Shown one piece after another: positions 10,525-21,894 of a stretch of 64,000 bases of DNA. The notes beneath the pieces were generated by a model that was not told the DNA's origin, made no database searches, and saw only the letters and a list, made by a program, of their open reading frames with translations. The position numbers and the translations under genes were made by a program. This DNA is from Parapristionchus giblindavisi (taxonomy: Eukaryota; Nematoda; Chromadorea; Rhabditida; Diplogasteridae), in contig CALSFV010000229.1 in the NCBI GenBank assembly GCA_943737045.1, positions 663,001 to 727,000 of the forward strand, read 5' to 3'. The first letter of the stretch is position 1, and each line of letters starts with the position of its first letter.

Positions 10525-12400
10525 GAGAAGGAAGGAGATGAGAGAAGGTTGATGGCATGGTTGGAGAGAGGTAGTGGGAATAAGGAGAGGTATAGGGAAG
10601 AAGGAGAGATAGAGGGAATATGGCGAGGTAGAGGGAAGAAGGAGAGGTAGAGGGAATAAGGAGAGGTAGAGAGAAGAAGGAGAGGTAGAGGGAATAAGGA
10701 GAGGTATAGGGAATAAGGAGAGGTAGAGGGAATATGGCGAGGTAGAGGGAAGAAGGAGAGGTAGAGGGAATAAGGAGAGGTAGAGAGAAGAAGGAGAGGT
10801 AGAGGGAATAAGGAGAGGTATAGGGAATAAGGAGAGGTAGAGGGAATATGGCGAGGTAGAGGGAAGAAGGAGAGGTAGAGGGAATAAGGAGAGGTAGTGG
10901 GAATAAGGAGAGGTAGAGGGAATATGGCGAGGTAGAGGGAAGAAGGAGAGGTAGAGGGAATAAGGAGAGGTAGAGAGAAGAAGGAGAGGTAGAGTGAAGA
11001 AGGAGAGGTAGAGGGAATAAGGAGAGGTAGAGGGAATAAGGAGGGGTAGAGGGAAGAAGGATAGGTAGAGGGAATAAGGAGAGGTAGAGGGAAGAAGGAG
11101 AGGTAGAGGGAATAAGGAGAGGTAGAGAGAAGAAGGAGAGGTAGAGGGAATAAGGAGAGGTATAGGGAAGAAGGAGAGATAGAGGGAATATGGCGAGGTA
11201 GAGGGCAGAAGGAGGGGTAGAGGGAATAAGGAGAGGTATAGGGAATAAGGAGAGGTAGAGGGAATATGGCGAGGTAGTGGGAAGAAGGAGAGGTAGAGGG
11301 AATAAGGAGAGGTAGTGGGAATAAGGAGAGGTAGAGGGAATATGGCGAGGTAGAGGGAATAAGGAGAGGTAGAGAGAAGAAGGAGAGGTAGAGTGAAGAA
11401 GGAGAGGTAGAGGGAATAAGGAGAGGTAGAGGGAATAAGGAGGGGTAGAGGGAAGAAGGATAGGTAGAGGGAATAAGGAGAGGTAGAGGGAAGAAGGAGA
11501 GGTAGAGGGAATAAGGAGAGGTAGAGAGAAGAAGGAGAGGTAGAGGGAATAAGGAGAGGTATAGGGAAGAAGGAGAGATAGAGGGAATATGGCGAGGTAG
11601 AGGGAAGAAGGAGAGGTAGAGGGAATAAGGAGAGGTAGAGAGAAGAAGGAGAGGTAGAGGGAATAAGGAGAGGTATAGGGAATAAGGAGAGGTAGAGGGA
11701 ATATGGCGAGGTAGTGGGAAGAAGGAGAGGTAGAGGGAATAAGGAGAGGTAGTGGGAATAAGGAGAGGTAGAGGGAATATGGCGAGGTAGAGGGAAGAAG
11801 GAGAGGTAGAGGGAATAAGGAGAGGTAGAGAGAAGAAGGAGAGGTAGAGTGAAGAAGGAGAGGTAGAGGGAATAAGGAGAGGTAGAGGGAATAAGGAGGG
11901 GTAGAGGGAAGAAGGATAGGTAGAGGGAATAAGGAGAGGTAGAGGGAATAAGGAGAGGTAGAGGGAATAAGGAGAGGTAGAGAGAAGAAGGAGAGGTAGA
12001 GTGAAGAAGGAGAGGTAGAGGGAATAAGGAGAGGTAGAGGGAATAAGGAGAGGTAGAGGGAATAAGGAGAGGTAGAGGGAAGAAGGAGAGGTAGAGGGAA
12101 GAAGGAGAGGTAGAGGGAATAAGGAGAGGTAGAGGGAATAAGGAGAGGTAGAGGGAATAAGGAGAGGTAGAGGGAAGAAGGAGAGGTAGAGGGAATAAGG
12201 AGAGGTAGAGAGAAGAAGGAGAGGTAGAGTGAAGAAGGAGAGGTAGAGGGAATAAGGAGAGGTAGAGGGAATAAGGAGGGGTAGAGGGAAGAAGGATAGG
12301 TAGAGGGAATAAGGAGAGGTAGAGGGAATAAGGAGAGGTAGAGGGAATAAGGAGAGGTAGAGTGAAGAAGGAGAGGTAGAGGGAATAAGGAGAGGTATAG
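10525..12400. repeat. 19-bp purine-strand minisatellite
   Basis: Nearly 100 tandem copies of a 19-bp unit, consensus GGAGAGGTAGAGGGAATAA, with variants (AGAAG, AGTGGG, ATGGCG). Variants recur in the same order at longer spacing, so a higher-order structure exists. Because 19 is not a multiple of three and the unit lacks stops on the minus strand, a 660-codon open frame of PSTSPYSLYL-type repeats arises. I treat it as an artefact. The array lies just upstream of the dehydrogenase start. Confidence 0.9.
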
Positions 12401-12406
12401 GTTGCA

Positions 12407-12611
12407 CTCTGGTATTTTGAAACTTAAAGTTTACTTAAATCCCCACTTTAAGTATACTTTAAGTAAACTTAAAGTAAAACGCAAGTCTACTTAAAGTGGT
12501 GTGGTATACTGTAATGCATTTCGTCAAATGTTCTTTCACTTTAAGTTTACTTAAAGTCTACTTAAAGTCTGTGACGTAATTTAAGTAGACTTTAAGTTTC
12601 AAAATACCAGA
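12407..12611. mobile_element. MITE with CTCTGGTATTTTGAAACTT termini
   Basis: Inverted ends CTCTGGTATTTTGAAACTT and AAGTTTCAAAATACCAGAG bound about 205 bp filled with repeated ACTTTAAGT/ACTTAAAGT blocks. It abuts the end of the minisatellite. A related core is at 9705-9885. Confidence 0.7.
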
Positions 12612-14572
12612 GCATAGAGATAAGGGGATGACAATGTATAATGAAAGAGTAAGAAAAAACAGTTTTCAAAATAGCAAAAAGGCATAATACTCGCACGAAA
12701 AATCACAGGTATAAGAAAAAACAGGAAACGATTGAACACAGACGCTGATGTAACTAATAGATAGGTGACATACATTTTCATGCCCTCATAATATGAGGAT
12801 ACGGCTCATTTTACGTGTCGATCCACTAAATATATCTTTTTTTAGAAGAAAGATTATAATTTAAGCCAAAAATATCTCTTTTTTTGTTGTAAATAGACTC
12901 ACCATATTTCAAAAATTTGACCCATTTTATAAAAAATATCCTTTTCGGGCTCCGAAATGCAAGATAGATGAGTGAATGAGAGGGAAGGAAGATGATTTGT
13001 TTTATGACTGTGAACAAATATGTATGTAAACGAAAATATAAGGAGACAATAAGCAAAATAAACGCGTTCTGATGTTTCGGCCTAGAGTGAATGCCAAATC
13101 AGATCAGAATAGTATTAGTAGTAGATATTTGAGGTGCAAAGACTACAAATGATAGTTTGTATGTACGCCGTAAGACTACGACCATATCTACTAGTAGTAG
13201 TGATAGCGAGAGAGAAGGAGGTAGAGAGAGAGGGAGAGGGAGAGAGGGAGGGAGAGAGGGAGAGGGGAGAAGATGAAGAGGAGGAGAGAGCGGGAGAAGA
13301 GGTAGAGAGAGAGGGAGAGAGAGAGCAAGATGAAGAGAGATACAGAGATCGAAATCTAGAGTGACAGAGCGAAAAATATAGAAGAGACCAGCGATAATTC
13401 TATCAGTGATCTTGCTATATTCGAAGGCGAATATTTACAATGAAGTATCAGTAATCCTAAACGCAAAGGCAAATACATTAACAAGATACATTACATAAAG
13501 CACCGTAACTGCTACAGTAACCCTTACATCTCCAGAGCAGTCCGACATTAATTTCTGCGTTAATCATAAGCAAATACATAGCGAAAGGTCGGGGAGGTGA
13601 GATGAAGGGATGAGAGGTGTGGTACGTTGGATAGTAATGGACATCTTTAGATCGAGAGACAAAATATTGACCTCGAGACTACATTCTCTAGCGAAAATCT
13701 AGTCTACCATCACCATCACCAAACCCGTTAGACCCCCTGTTAGATTACGGTATAGCAACTAATTGCAGGATCGTCAAGTGGCTTTTTTGACAAAGAAAGA
13801 TACGCATCACCAATCAATATAAAACTACAACAGAGTGAATGATGGTGTGGCGAAATAGATCGGATACAGATAAGCCTATTGAATAGTATTGCACGAATGT
13901 AGGCAATATCAAAATTTTATATAATATAGCCAAACAAAGCTTGTAATCAATATTGGTCTCAATTACATATGAACTATCTATACCGAATAACAATATCATC
14001 CACCCATAAACATTTATTGAAACGGCGATACAGCTGGTCAATGTAAAATCAATAACCACAGTATTGAATCAAAGATAAGTTGTTCTCCGGAAGATCCCAC
14101 AGTTTCATGCACGCTTCATAAAGGTCAAAGATCAAATCAATAATATTTATCGTAAATCGATAACTTATCGGGTAGCCAATCAATCAAATAGACACCACTC
14201 CGGGCATTGTGTTTCTTTTCTCTTATTGTCTATAATCAATGATGAATAAAATAATTATAATAAATAATAAATGATGAATAATTATATCTTATGTATTATA
14301 GTAGGTAGGAAAAATCGATAATTGTTGATGAATAGACTACGGTAGCTGATAATTACAGTATCCTAAACAACACAGCATGACGGGGAAAAATCAATCAATA
14401 AGTTACAATATTCTGAATAAAAACTCTATTGGATATATGTATGTATGCTAAAGTATATAACATCACAATCAAAGTGAAGAAGCGACATTATCAGGCAAAC
14501 AGATTAGCAGATACAACAACGGAATAATGTAATCAATCGATAAAAGTTGGCGGAGCTTCAGCTACCGTAATC
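12612..14572. other. Intergenic stretch with low-complexity and repeat sequence
   Basis: No supported exon. It contains a GA-rich run at 13205-13370 that gives a spurious acidic/basic open frame. Dense ATCAATCAAT and TACCGTA repeats and an inverted copy of the ~190-bp repeat (13865-14045) are also present. Confidence 0.5.
13865..14045. repeat. Dispersed ~190-bp repeat, inverted copy 3
   Basis: Reverse complement of the family at 7842 and 8905: begins ATAGTATTGCACGAA and ends GAAACGGCGATACAGCTGGTC. Diverged centre. Confidence 0.55.
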
Positions 14573-16708
14573 CTAGACAATATCGTATTTCTCAACTTCT
14601 ACATGAGAAATGGATGAGTAAGTGACCGCTTCGATTCCATCCATCTTCTGTACCTCTTCCACCTGGAATAATTGAGATTACTGCAGTTAATGATTGACCA
14701 ATCGCTACTAATCGATCAATATTTCACACAGTTCCTAGCACACGAACATGTTGCACTTGATGAAACACCCTTGTGTTCTACGTTAAATAAATAAATATTG
14801 TAAATTAACAAAAAGATCTTTGAATTCTTAGCTTATATAACAAATCAACATCATATTTTCATTACTCTATCATTCTAGTTATAAATCGATCGATATCATA
14901 GACCGTCATCTACAGTATCCTCCAAGTTACCGTACCCCAATATCGACGAGTAGATCAGTGGATGAGAATCGGAGTGATACAGGGAAGAAGTGGTCAGCGG
15001 CACCATTGGGGGTGACAAACTCGAGAGTACCAGACGCATTGGAGGCGTCGATCACGGGAATCGTCCAGATGAGCTACAATATTGATTTATTGATTTATTT
15101 ATTTATGGATTTATTGATTTCACATATTTGAAAGAGTCTGATGTAACTAAGAGTCAATATGTGTAAAAAACGTGACAAAATGGCTGTGATTTTGACAATA
15201 ATAGATACTATTTTTAAAATTAAATAAATGTCAAAATAAAATTAAAAATCCTACCTGATTCCGCGACTTCTGGTACTCGTAGCTGCCCTCGCATACCGCA
15301 ACGACGGGCGTGGTTGAGGTACTGTAAGAAGGAGCATTACTGATTACTCCTCATGGATAGAATTGACTAATCAATAAAAGTCAATGCAATCAATCAATAG
15401 TCGTGTCAGAAGACTCACGGGAGAGGTACAGTAATGACAACATCGTTGAGGGTCATGTTCGTACGTTGGAGAGTGTATTCAATATTGACCTGACATCCAT
15501 CGGGCGCTTCTTGTGGCCATACGTTCACTGAAGATCAATATCGATAGAATTAATCAGTCAATCAATATTTAATCAAATAATTATCGATCTACAATTGCGA
15601 ATGCTAAAAATCTTCATACTATCCTCCTTAGACGTTACAAACTTAGGCAAACGCCCGCCCAAGCCAATAATCAATATTCTCTCCAAATCAATCAATAACT
15701 TGATAAATTAATCAATATCTTGAAAAATCAATCAATAAACATACAAACAATGGGGAGTGATTCATCATCATGAATGGTCGCTCTCCACTTGAGGACGACG
15801 ACATCATAAGAGACGGGGAAGGGTTTGTTGGCGTATTTAAGACGAAGAAGAGAAGAGGCGGACCACTCGTCCTTGTCAACGTAGGGATGCAACTGAGAGA
15901 ATATCGATTTATCGATTGATCGAACGGATTATCGATTGATTGGTGGATTATAAGTCTTTGGCGTTTACGAGAATCTATCAAACTACACAATGTAAAGGCC
16001 AATTCGACCCGTTGAATCCTAGTCTCGACATCAAACCAAAACATATGCTATTCTATTTTTTCCAGTGGGCACGAGCCAACAGTAGGTAGAATTTTTTTTA
16101 AATACTAGCAAAATAGAAATCATCACATCCCTTCGACACAAATATGCAACGAGATAATAACAAATACTTTATATGGCTATCAATACTATTAAAATAATAA
16201 TATTAATAGCTGTACAAATAGGTTTGCATACATTTTAAATGAAATCTTTACAAAAATATATAGGCCAGTTTTCTATTAATACTATTTTACAACTTTCAAA
16301 ATAACTACCTGAATCTGTACGGCGACTCCATCAGTGGCGTCAGAATTATTGCGCATCTGGAGCGCAACCGTGTTGAACTCTGCTGTAGCCACGTTTACGG
16401 AGACTGAGCCGAGAATCTGAAGAACCGGGATATAGGCAATCAATTATAACCTCTTTAAAGGAAAAAACAATCGATAATATATAGTTATTTTTAGACTATA
16501 AACGCATGGGAAGAAGTGATGATAGAGTGAAATCGGAAGCTATACCACTAGTTTGAACGAAATTTAATTTGATCTAGCACATCTGTCAAAGATTCAATCA
16601 ATCAATGAGCAAGTACCGTACCTCGGCAGACTTGAGTCCACCTTCACGGGGCACCACGGCGATCAGTTTCTCCTCTGCGCGTACCTGTACAGGCTCGCGC
16701 TTCAGGGC
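14573..16708 (-). CDS. copd-1: Coatomer delta subunit (delta-COP), C-terminal mu-homology half
   Basis: Seven exons join without a phase break: 16622-16708, 16309-16416, 15745-15892, 15419-15527, 15255-15321, 14936-15073, 14573-14662. Recognisable delta-COP signatures are REGGLKSAE, NKPFPVSYDVVVLKWR, VNVWPQEAPDGCQVNIEY, LNDVVITVPLP, IWTIPVIDA, DHFFPVSL, and the ending VEKYDIV-stop. Delta-COP is a subunit of the COPI coat that retrieves proteins from Golgi to ER; this half is the mu-homology domain (~250 residues). The N-terminal longin domain and helical linker (~270 residues) are not found in the window, so this is either a gene with distant 5' exons, a truncated copy, or the tail of a fusion with the gene at 16976-18143. 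Confidence 0.85.
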
Positions 16709-16975
16709 CTCAAAAGGTATACTTGGTTACTGTAGATTCGTGGGTACTGTAGAACGAGTACGTATAAAGGTTAAAAGTGAAAAAAAGGGAAACAGAAAAA
16801 GAGAGAAAGTGAAAAAGGGGAGAAGCAGAGAAGGAGAGAGAAAACGACAGAGGGGTAAACACGAATAAGGGGAAAAAAAGAGAAAAAAAGAGATGGAGAA
16901 AAAAGTAAAAAAAGAGAAAAAAAGAGTGAGGAAGAGAGGAAAAGAGGGAGAAAGTGATAGTGAGATTTAACTTAC
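16709..16975. repeat. Purine-rich low-complexity stretch
   Basis: GAAAAAGAGA-type sequence at about 16765-16960 separates the delta-COP exons from the upstream gene. It would be intron if the two are one transcription unit. Its open frame is composition-driven. Confidence 0.5.
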
Positions 16976-18143
16976 ACTCTGTTCACAGGGAATTTCCATA
17001 TCAACACTATATATATGAGTGGGAGCTCTATCCCAACATGATTGACAATATATCTTATTATTGCCAATAATTCCAGCAATACTCGAACCAATAGCCAAAC
17101 TAGAATATTGTTCTTTAACTTCATGTCACATTAATTCTTTCCACTTACTTGGTTCGAAATATGTCGTAATTAAGAGTAAATATATCCAATGATACTATAT
17201 CAAGATCATATGATACATAATATAGCTTCGTATCACATAGCACTAAGCGACCATATATCTGAACTCATTCTAACGTTAAAAGATCGAATAACAGAACAAT
17301 ACATGTGGCAAGAAGTCTCGTTCAATGAATTCGCCGGATTCCGCAGAATACTTGCGAATAACTGAGTATTCTAATGAGCTTTGATCGCTCTCTCCCACTA
17401 ATATATTACTAGAAATTCAATTAGATTAATTTTTGTTCATAAAGGAAAAGTAAATCATATCATACCCCAGAACGAACGGTTGGTCAAATATCGCAAGTTC
17501 CTTGATTGTAACATTGAATTTGGATCCATTTTTGAAATGATAATCTTCAGATACATGATATGCAAAGGAGACATTTGGATGGCCATCCTCCTCAACAAAG
17601 TACCATAGGAAATCTCGTTTGAAGAAAGTTCTTTTCGGATCGAACTGTAATATATATTAATTTAACAAATACAGTTCCTACTTATAGAATTATTTGTTTA
17701 TACCTCGTAGCAGTCGTAGACAGTGATACAATTATTGACTAGCCTAGCCTTCTTCACATTCTTTCTCTGAATATTGGTTTTATTCGATATTTAAATTTCG
17801 AAATTAACCTGCTTGAAGAAAAAGTAGGATCCATGGATACCGAAAGGAATGGCTCCTACGAGAGTCAATTCAGCCTTTACCTCACTAAATCATAAATTTT
17901 TAATAAATCATTACAAAATAAATTAAATTTCGGTTTGATTTACAATATCTCATAAAAGAACAACAAACCCATTAATCCAAGTCATCATAACTGGAGAATT
18001 TCTCCTGGAACACCAATGGACTAATTCACCTGAAATATTCATTACAATAACCCTTTTAAGAATCCTGTCATACTAGTCGATAATGGATATATATCTCCTT
18101 CAATAGGAACGACGAACGGCTGAGGAAGAAATATCATAGTGGG
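16976..18143 (-). CDS. Unidentified protein gene, six exons, incomplete
   Basis: Six minus-strand exons keep phase across every junction: 18074-18143, 17969-18029, 17809-17884, 17704-17766, 17466-17644, 16976-17099. Together they encode about 190 residues. Readable pieces are MIFLPQPFVVPIEGDIYP, ELVHWCSRRNSPVMMTWING, VGAIPFGIHGSYFFFKQ, FKRDFLWYFVEEDGHPNVSF, IFDQPFVLGLAIGSSIAGII and YCQSCWDRAPTHIYSVDMEI. Cysteines and hydrophobic beta-like strands suggest a folded, possibly secreted or lumenal domain, with a possible short hydrophobic stretch at LAIGSSIAGII. I recognise no family. The last exon ends in phase 0 at a GTAAGT donor, and the next splice-compatible exon downstream is delta-COP (16622-16708, phase 0). 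Confidence 0.55.
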
Positions 18144-18176
18144 CTGAAATTATTAAGTTAAATAAACCTAATTATA

Positions 18177-18840
18177 CACTGAGAGAAAAAAAACCCTAGT
18201 TCGCATGCTGCGCTGTAAGCACAAGTATGAGCACGAATCTCTCGCTTCTGTGATGTTACATTTTCAAAACCTGCGCACGCCGTACATACGTTTCGGCAAA
18301 CGTAAACGTCAACTCTGATTTTGAAGTGTTTTCGGTCTCGAGTGGAAAACCCTGATGGATCATGAAATTACTGTAAAAGGTTACGGTATTCAGCCAGTAT
18401 TGATCCATGGTTACGGTAAATTCTTACCGTATCCCAATTGACAATAAGGGTTTTCCACTTGGCACCCAAAACACTTAAAATTCAAAGTTTAAGACCAGTC
18501 TCGAAGAGACTTGCCCATTTGGGTTCAGGAGCAGCTTTTCATAACAGAGGACTAGGAGACGTGTCGTTCAAAACTCGTCTCCAGGCCCAGAATGGTGACA
18601 AACTAGTCTCAAGTTCAGGGTAGTCATGCCTATGGCTGCATATTGGGACGGCACCGGTCACAAGTCGGTACCATATCGGGAACCATGCGCACCTGAGTTG
18701 CAAAAATGTTCCGAATGTACTGGGCGGAGTCTTGGGGAGGGCCAATGAGAGTGGAGGGGCGGGGGCATGACAATTCGGAAACCGACATTTTGGCATAACT
18801 CGGCTCATAGAGGTCCTAGAAACTTGAGATGGGTATCATT
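18177..18840. other. Repeat-derived intergenic sequence
   Basis: Contains inverted AAGTGTTTT(C/G)GG...GTGGAAAACCCT ends at about 18322-18350 and 18446-18475 (a ~150-bp MITE-like unit). A second inverted pair around GTCTC/GAGAC lies at 18495-18615. No exon is supported. Confidence 0.4.
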
Positions 18841-18859
18841 GTGATCAGCATCAGTAACA

Positions 18860-20065
18860 CTACAGTAATCTACCATAACCCAGTTCGTTGGGTCAGATCA
18901 AGTTCGGTGAGTCAGATCGGGTATAACTCGGTTCGTAGGGGTCATCAAAACACGAGATGGGTATCAGTGTGATCAGCATCAGCAACACTAATGCACTGTT
19001 ACATTTGCCTTACGTGCCTACGCCGTAACCCCCTCCGCTGCCTCTCCGGCGCGACGGAGGGGGTTACGGCGTACGCACGTAAGGCAAATGTAACAGTGCA
19101 TAAGGTAATCTACCGTAACCCAGTTCGGTGGGTCAGATCAAGTTCGGTGAGTCAGATCGGGTATAACTCGGTTCGTAGGGGTCATCAAAACACGAGATGG
19201 GTATCAGTGTGATCAGCATCAGCAACACTAAGGTAATCTACCGTAACCCAGTTCGGTGGGTCAGATCAAGTTCGGTGGGTCAGATTTCACTAACAATTGT
19301 CGGAACAGCCACTACTTGCGCGAAATCATTTTCAGCTATTGCAAACTACCGTAATCTACAGTAACCCAGTTCCGGTGGGTCAGATCATGTTCGGTGGGTC
19401 AGATTATACTAAAAATTGTCAGAACAGCCACTACTTGTGCGAAATCATTTTCAGCTATTGTAAACTACAGTAATCTAACGTAACCCAGTTCGGTGGGTCA
19501 GATCAAGTTCGGTGGGTCAGATTTCACTAAAAATTGTTAGAACACCCGCTACTTGTGCGAAATCATTATGAGCTATTTCAAACTACAGTAATCTACCCTA
19601 ACCGGTTCGGTGGGTCAGATCAAGTGCGATGGGTCAGATTTCACTAAAAATTGTTAGAACACCCACTACTTGTGTGAAATCATTATGAGCTATTGCAAAC
19701 TACAGTTATCTACCGTAACCCGGTTCGGTGGGTCAGATCAAGTTCGGTGGGTCAGATTTCACTAAAAATTGTTAGAACACCCACTACTTGTGCGAAATCA
19801 TTATGAGCTATTGCAAACTACAGTTATCTACTGTAACACGGTTCGGTGGGTCAGATCAAGTTCGGTGGGTCAGATTTCACTAAAAATTTAAGGAATGGCC
19901 ACTACGTGAGCGTTATCATTATGAGCTATTGCAAACTACAGTTATCTACCGTAACCCGGTTCGGTGGGTCAGATCAAGTTCGGTGGGTCAGATTTCACTA
20001 AAAATTTAAGGAATGGCCACTACGTGAGCGTTATCATTATGAGCTATTGCAAACTACAGTTATCG
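18860..20065. repeat. Tandem repeat array, ~118-129 bp units
   Basis: Each unit carries TCGGTGGGTCAGATCAAGTTCGGTGGGTCAGAT, written here as overlapping halves GGTGGGTCAGATC and AGTTCGGTGGGTCAGAT. Two 5' units (from 18880 and 19119) use a different filler with CATCAAAACACGAGATGGG. The later units (19246 to about 20065, period ~118 bp) use TTTCACTAAAAATTG and GAAATCATTATGAGCTATT. Unit identity is highest near the right end. A hairpin MITE sits inside the first unit. Confidence 0.8.
18992..19100. mobile_element. 109-bp hairpin MITE, TAA target site (Harbinger-like)
   Basis: A near-perfect palindrome starting TGCACTGTTACATTTGCC and ending in its complement, flanked by TAA on both sides (18989-18991, 19101-19103). 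The unoccupied version of the site, ACACTAAGGTAATC, is present in the next tandem unit at 19225-19240. A second copy of identical length is at 37496-37604. Three-base TAA/TTA duplications are typical of PIF/Harbinger elements. Confidence 0.8.
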
Positions 20066-20252
20066 CTAATAAATTTTATTTTCTATGATGGACGGGTATG
20101 TGTGATAAAAGAATATTTATTATATATTATAATATATTATATTTATTCTAACAATGTTTAGCATTTAATATCTTAAGTTTAGTGCAAAAAATACATTTTC
20201 TACAATGATTTTAAATCGCGGTTTCCACCGCGATTCAATAAAACTAAAAGAA

Positions 20253-21449
20253 CCCCTACCACAAGGGAGTGCGGATACAGTAGAGGGCCTTTTTTGAGGG
20301 CTACGAGCCCTCAAATAAAAGATATTCATTTGGCTTCAGAGAGTATGCATAAATCGTATTCTCTCAAGTTAAATAAAAGTAGAAGAATCGTAAAAAGTTG
20401 ACAAACGTTAGTGTAACAGTGCATAAATCGTATTATCTCAAATAAAAGTAAAAGAATCTTTTTACAACCAAATGGGCGCCTTTTATTTTGCGCTAGCGAT
20501 TGACGGTAAAGATAAATAATGCGTATCGCCGCTTTGCGAACCATTATTTGAGGGAACTAATTATCTACGAACACAGCTAATTTATTGTTCTTGTATTTAT
20601 CAATTAGCACTGTACTGGAATTATTTTCACTTAATTTCATTAATATTTTTGAAAACCAACGTGTATTTTTTACATCACATTTAAATACTTTATCGTGATA
20701 AAGTTTGGCCCGACTATCTTCACAAATTCATCCTTCCATCTCAATTCGGGTCTTCCTCTCGATCGCTTTGGCCCGTGTGGGTGCCGTTCCAACACTCTTC
20801 TCAACCATCAGTCAGGATCAAGTGAAGATGACCGGGCAGCACATCGCCTCCGTCTGTACACTGACGGCAAACTGACTCATATTTGAGCAATAGGTTATCT
20901 AAGATGCGACAATTTGAGAAACGTTCTCTCATATGTGAGATAACTTAGTTAGCTTACTCCAGTCCCCGTTACTATTTCGAATGAGAGAGTATTATCCAAC
21001 GTGCCTTTTTGAGAGAGTTTGGAGTAAGCTAACCTTTCTCTATAGCTGAACAGTTAGACAACCTATATCTAAGATAATTTGCCGTGAGTGTAGCACTGGA
21101 CGAAGGTTTATGCGCATACGACATCAGTTTGCTGCGATTGACTTTATAAGAATTCATTCTATTCTTCACTAAACTAATCTTCGACGCATATTAGTCTCTA
21201 CCGCCTTCGAAATCGCTAGCGCAAAATAAAAGGCGCCCATTTGGGTGAAAAAAGATTCTTTTACTTTTATTTGAGATAATACGATTTATGCATTGTTACA
21301 CTAACGTTTGTCAACTTTTTACGATTCTTCTACTTTTATTTAACTTGAGAGAATACGATTTATGCATACTCTCTGAAGCCAAATGAATATCTTTTATTTG
21401 AGGGCTCGTGTCCCTCAAAGAAGGCCCTCTACACTCCCTTGTGGTAGGT
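20253..21449. repeat. ~1.2 kb foldback element
   Basis: The left arm 20253-20510 (CCTACCACAAGGGAGTG...) and right arm 21205-21449 (...CACTCCCTTGTGGTAGG) are reverse complements. Each contains AATCGTATTCTCTCAAGTTAA-type blocks twice. The ~700-bp spacer holds GAGAGTTTGGAGTAAGCTAA motifs and a 63-codon open frame without recognisable domain. Confidence 0.75.
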
Positions 21450-21894
21450 GACGTTTACGTTAAGGAGTGTAACACTATTTTGAAAGACGGCGTGCGCACG
21501 TTTTGAAACTGTAACACCACATTCTGGTGCTTTTTAGAGAAAAAGTGTCGCAAAAGTGACCCCCATTCTTTTTTCGAGCTCTATCGATCTAAACAAACCA
21601 GAGGTCATGAAAATGTCTGCAAACAGAGCTACAATTCGAAGCAAATAACTCAAAAATTTGGGAAAAGGAGGTACTTGTATGTTATTAAGTTTTTCACGCG
21701 CTTTCAAATGAGGGGTTTGCGAAAAACATACGTTAATGCGTTTGTATGGTTCATCCTCTTGGAAGTTTCTTGCTGATTGCGCCCAACCACCCCCTCTAGG
21801 ACCCCGACGAGCCGAGTTATTCCCCGTTGCGGAAATGTCGATTGCGGAAAAATCACCCACCCCCCCCTTCTTTTCGCCGACGATGCAGTTGTGC

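Noticed and set aside
10425..12407. 660-codon open frame of PSTSPYSLYLS-type repeats
   Set aside because: It is produced by a stop-free 19-bp minisatellite on one strand; no splice or start context and the frame simply rotates with the unit.
13134..13364. Acidic/basic open frame rich in ERE
   Set aside because: Composition of a GA-rich low-complexity run.
18860..20065. CRISPR array
   Set aside because: Units of ~118 bp with no short repeat/unique spacer alternation, in a eukaryotic context; it is a satellite-type tandem array.
20695..20886. 63-codon frame MIKFGPTIFTNSSFHLNSGL
   Set aside because: Isolated, inside the spacer of a foldback element, no domain recognised and no support for expression.
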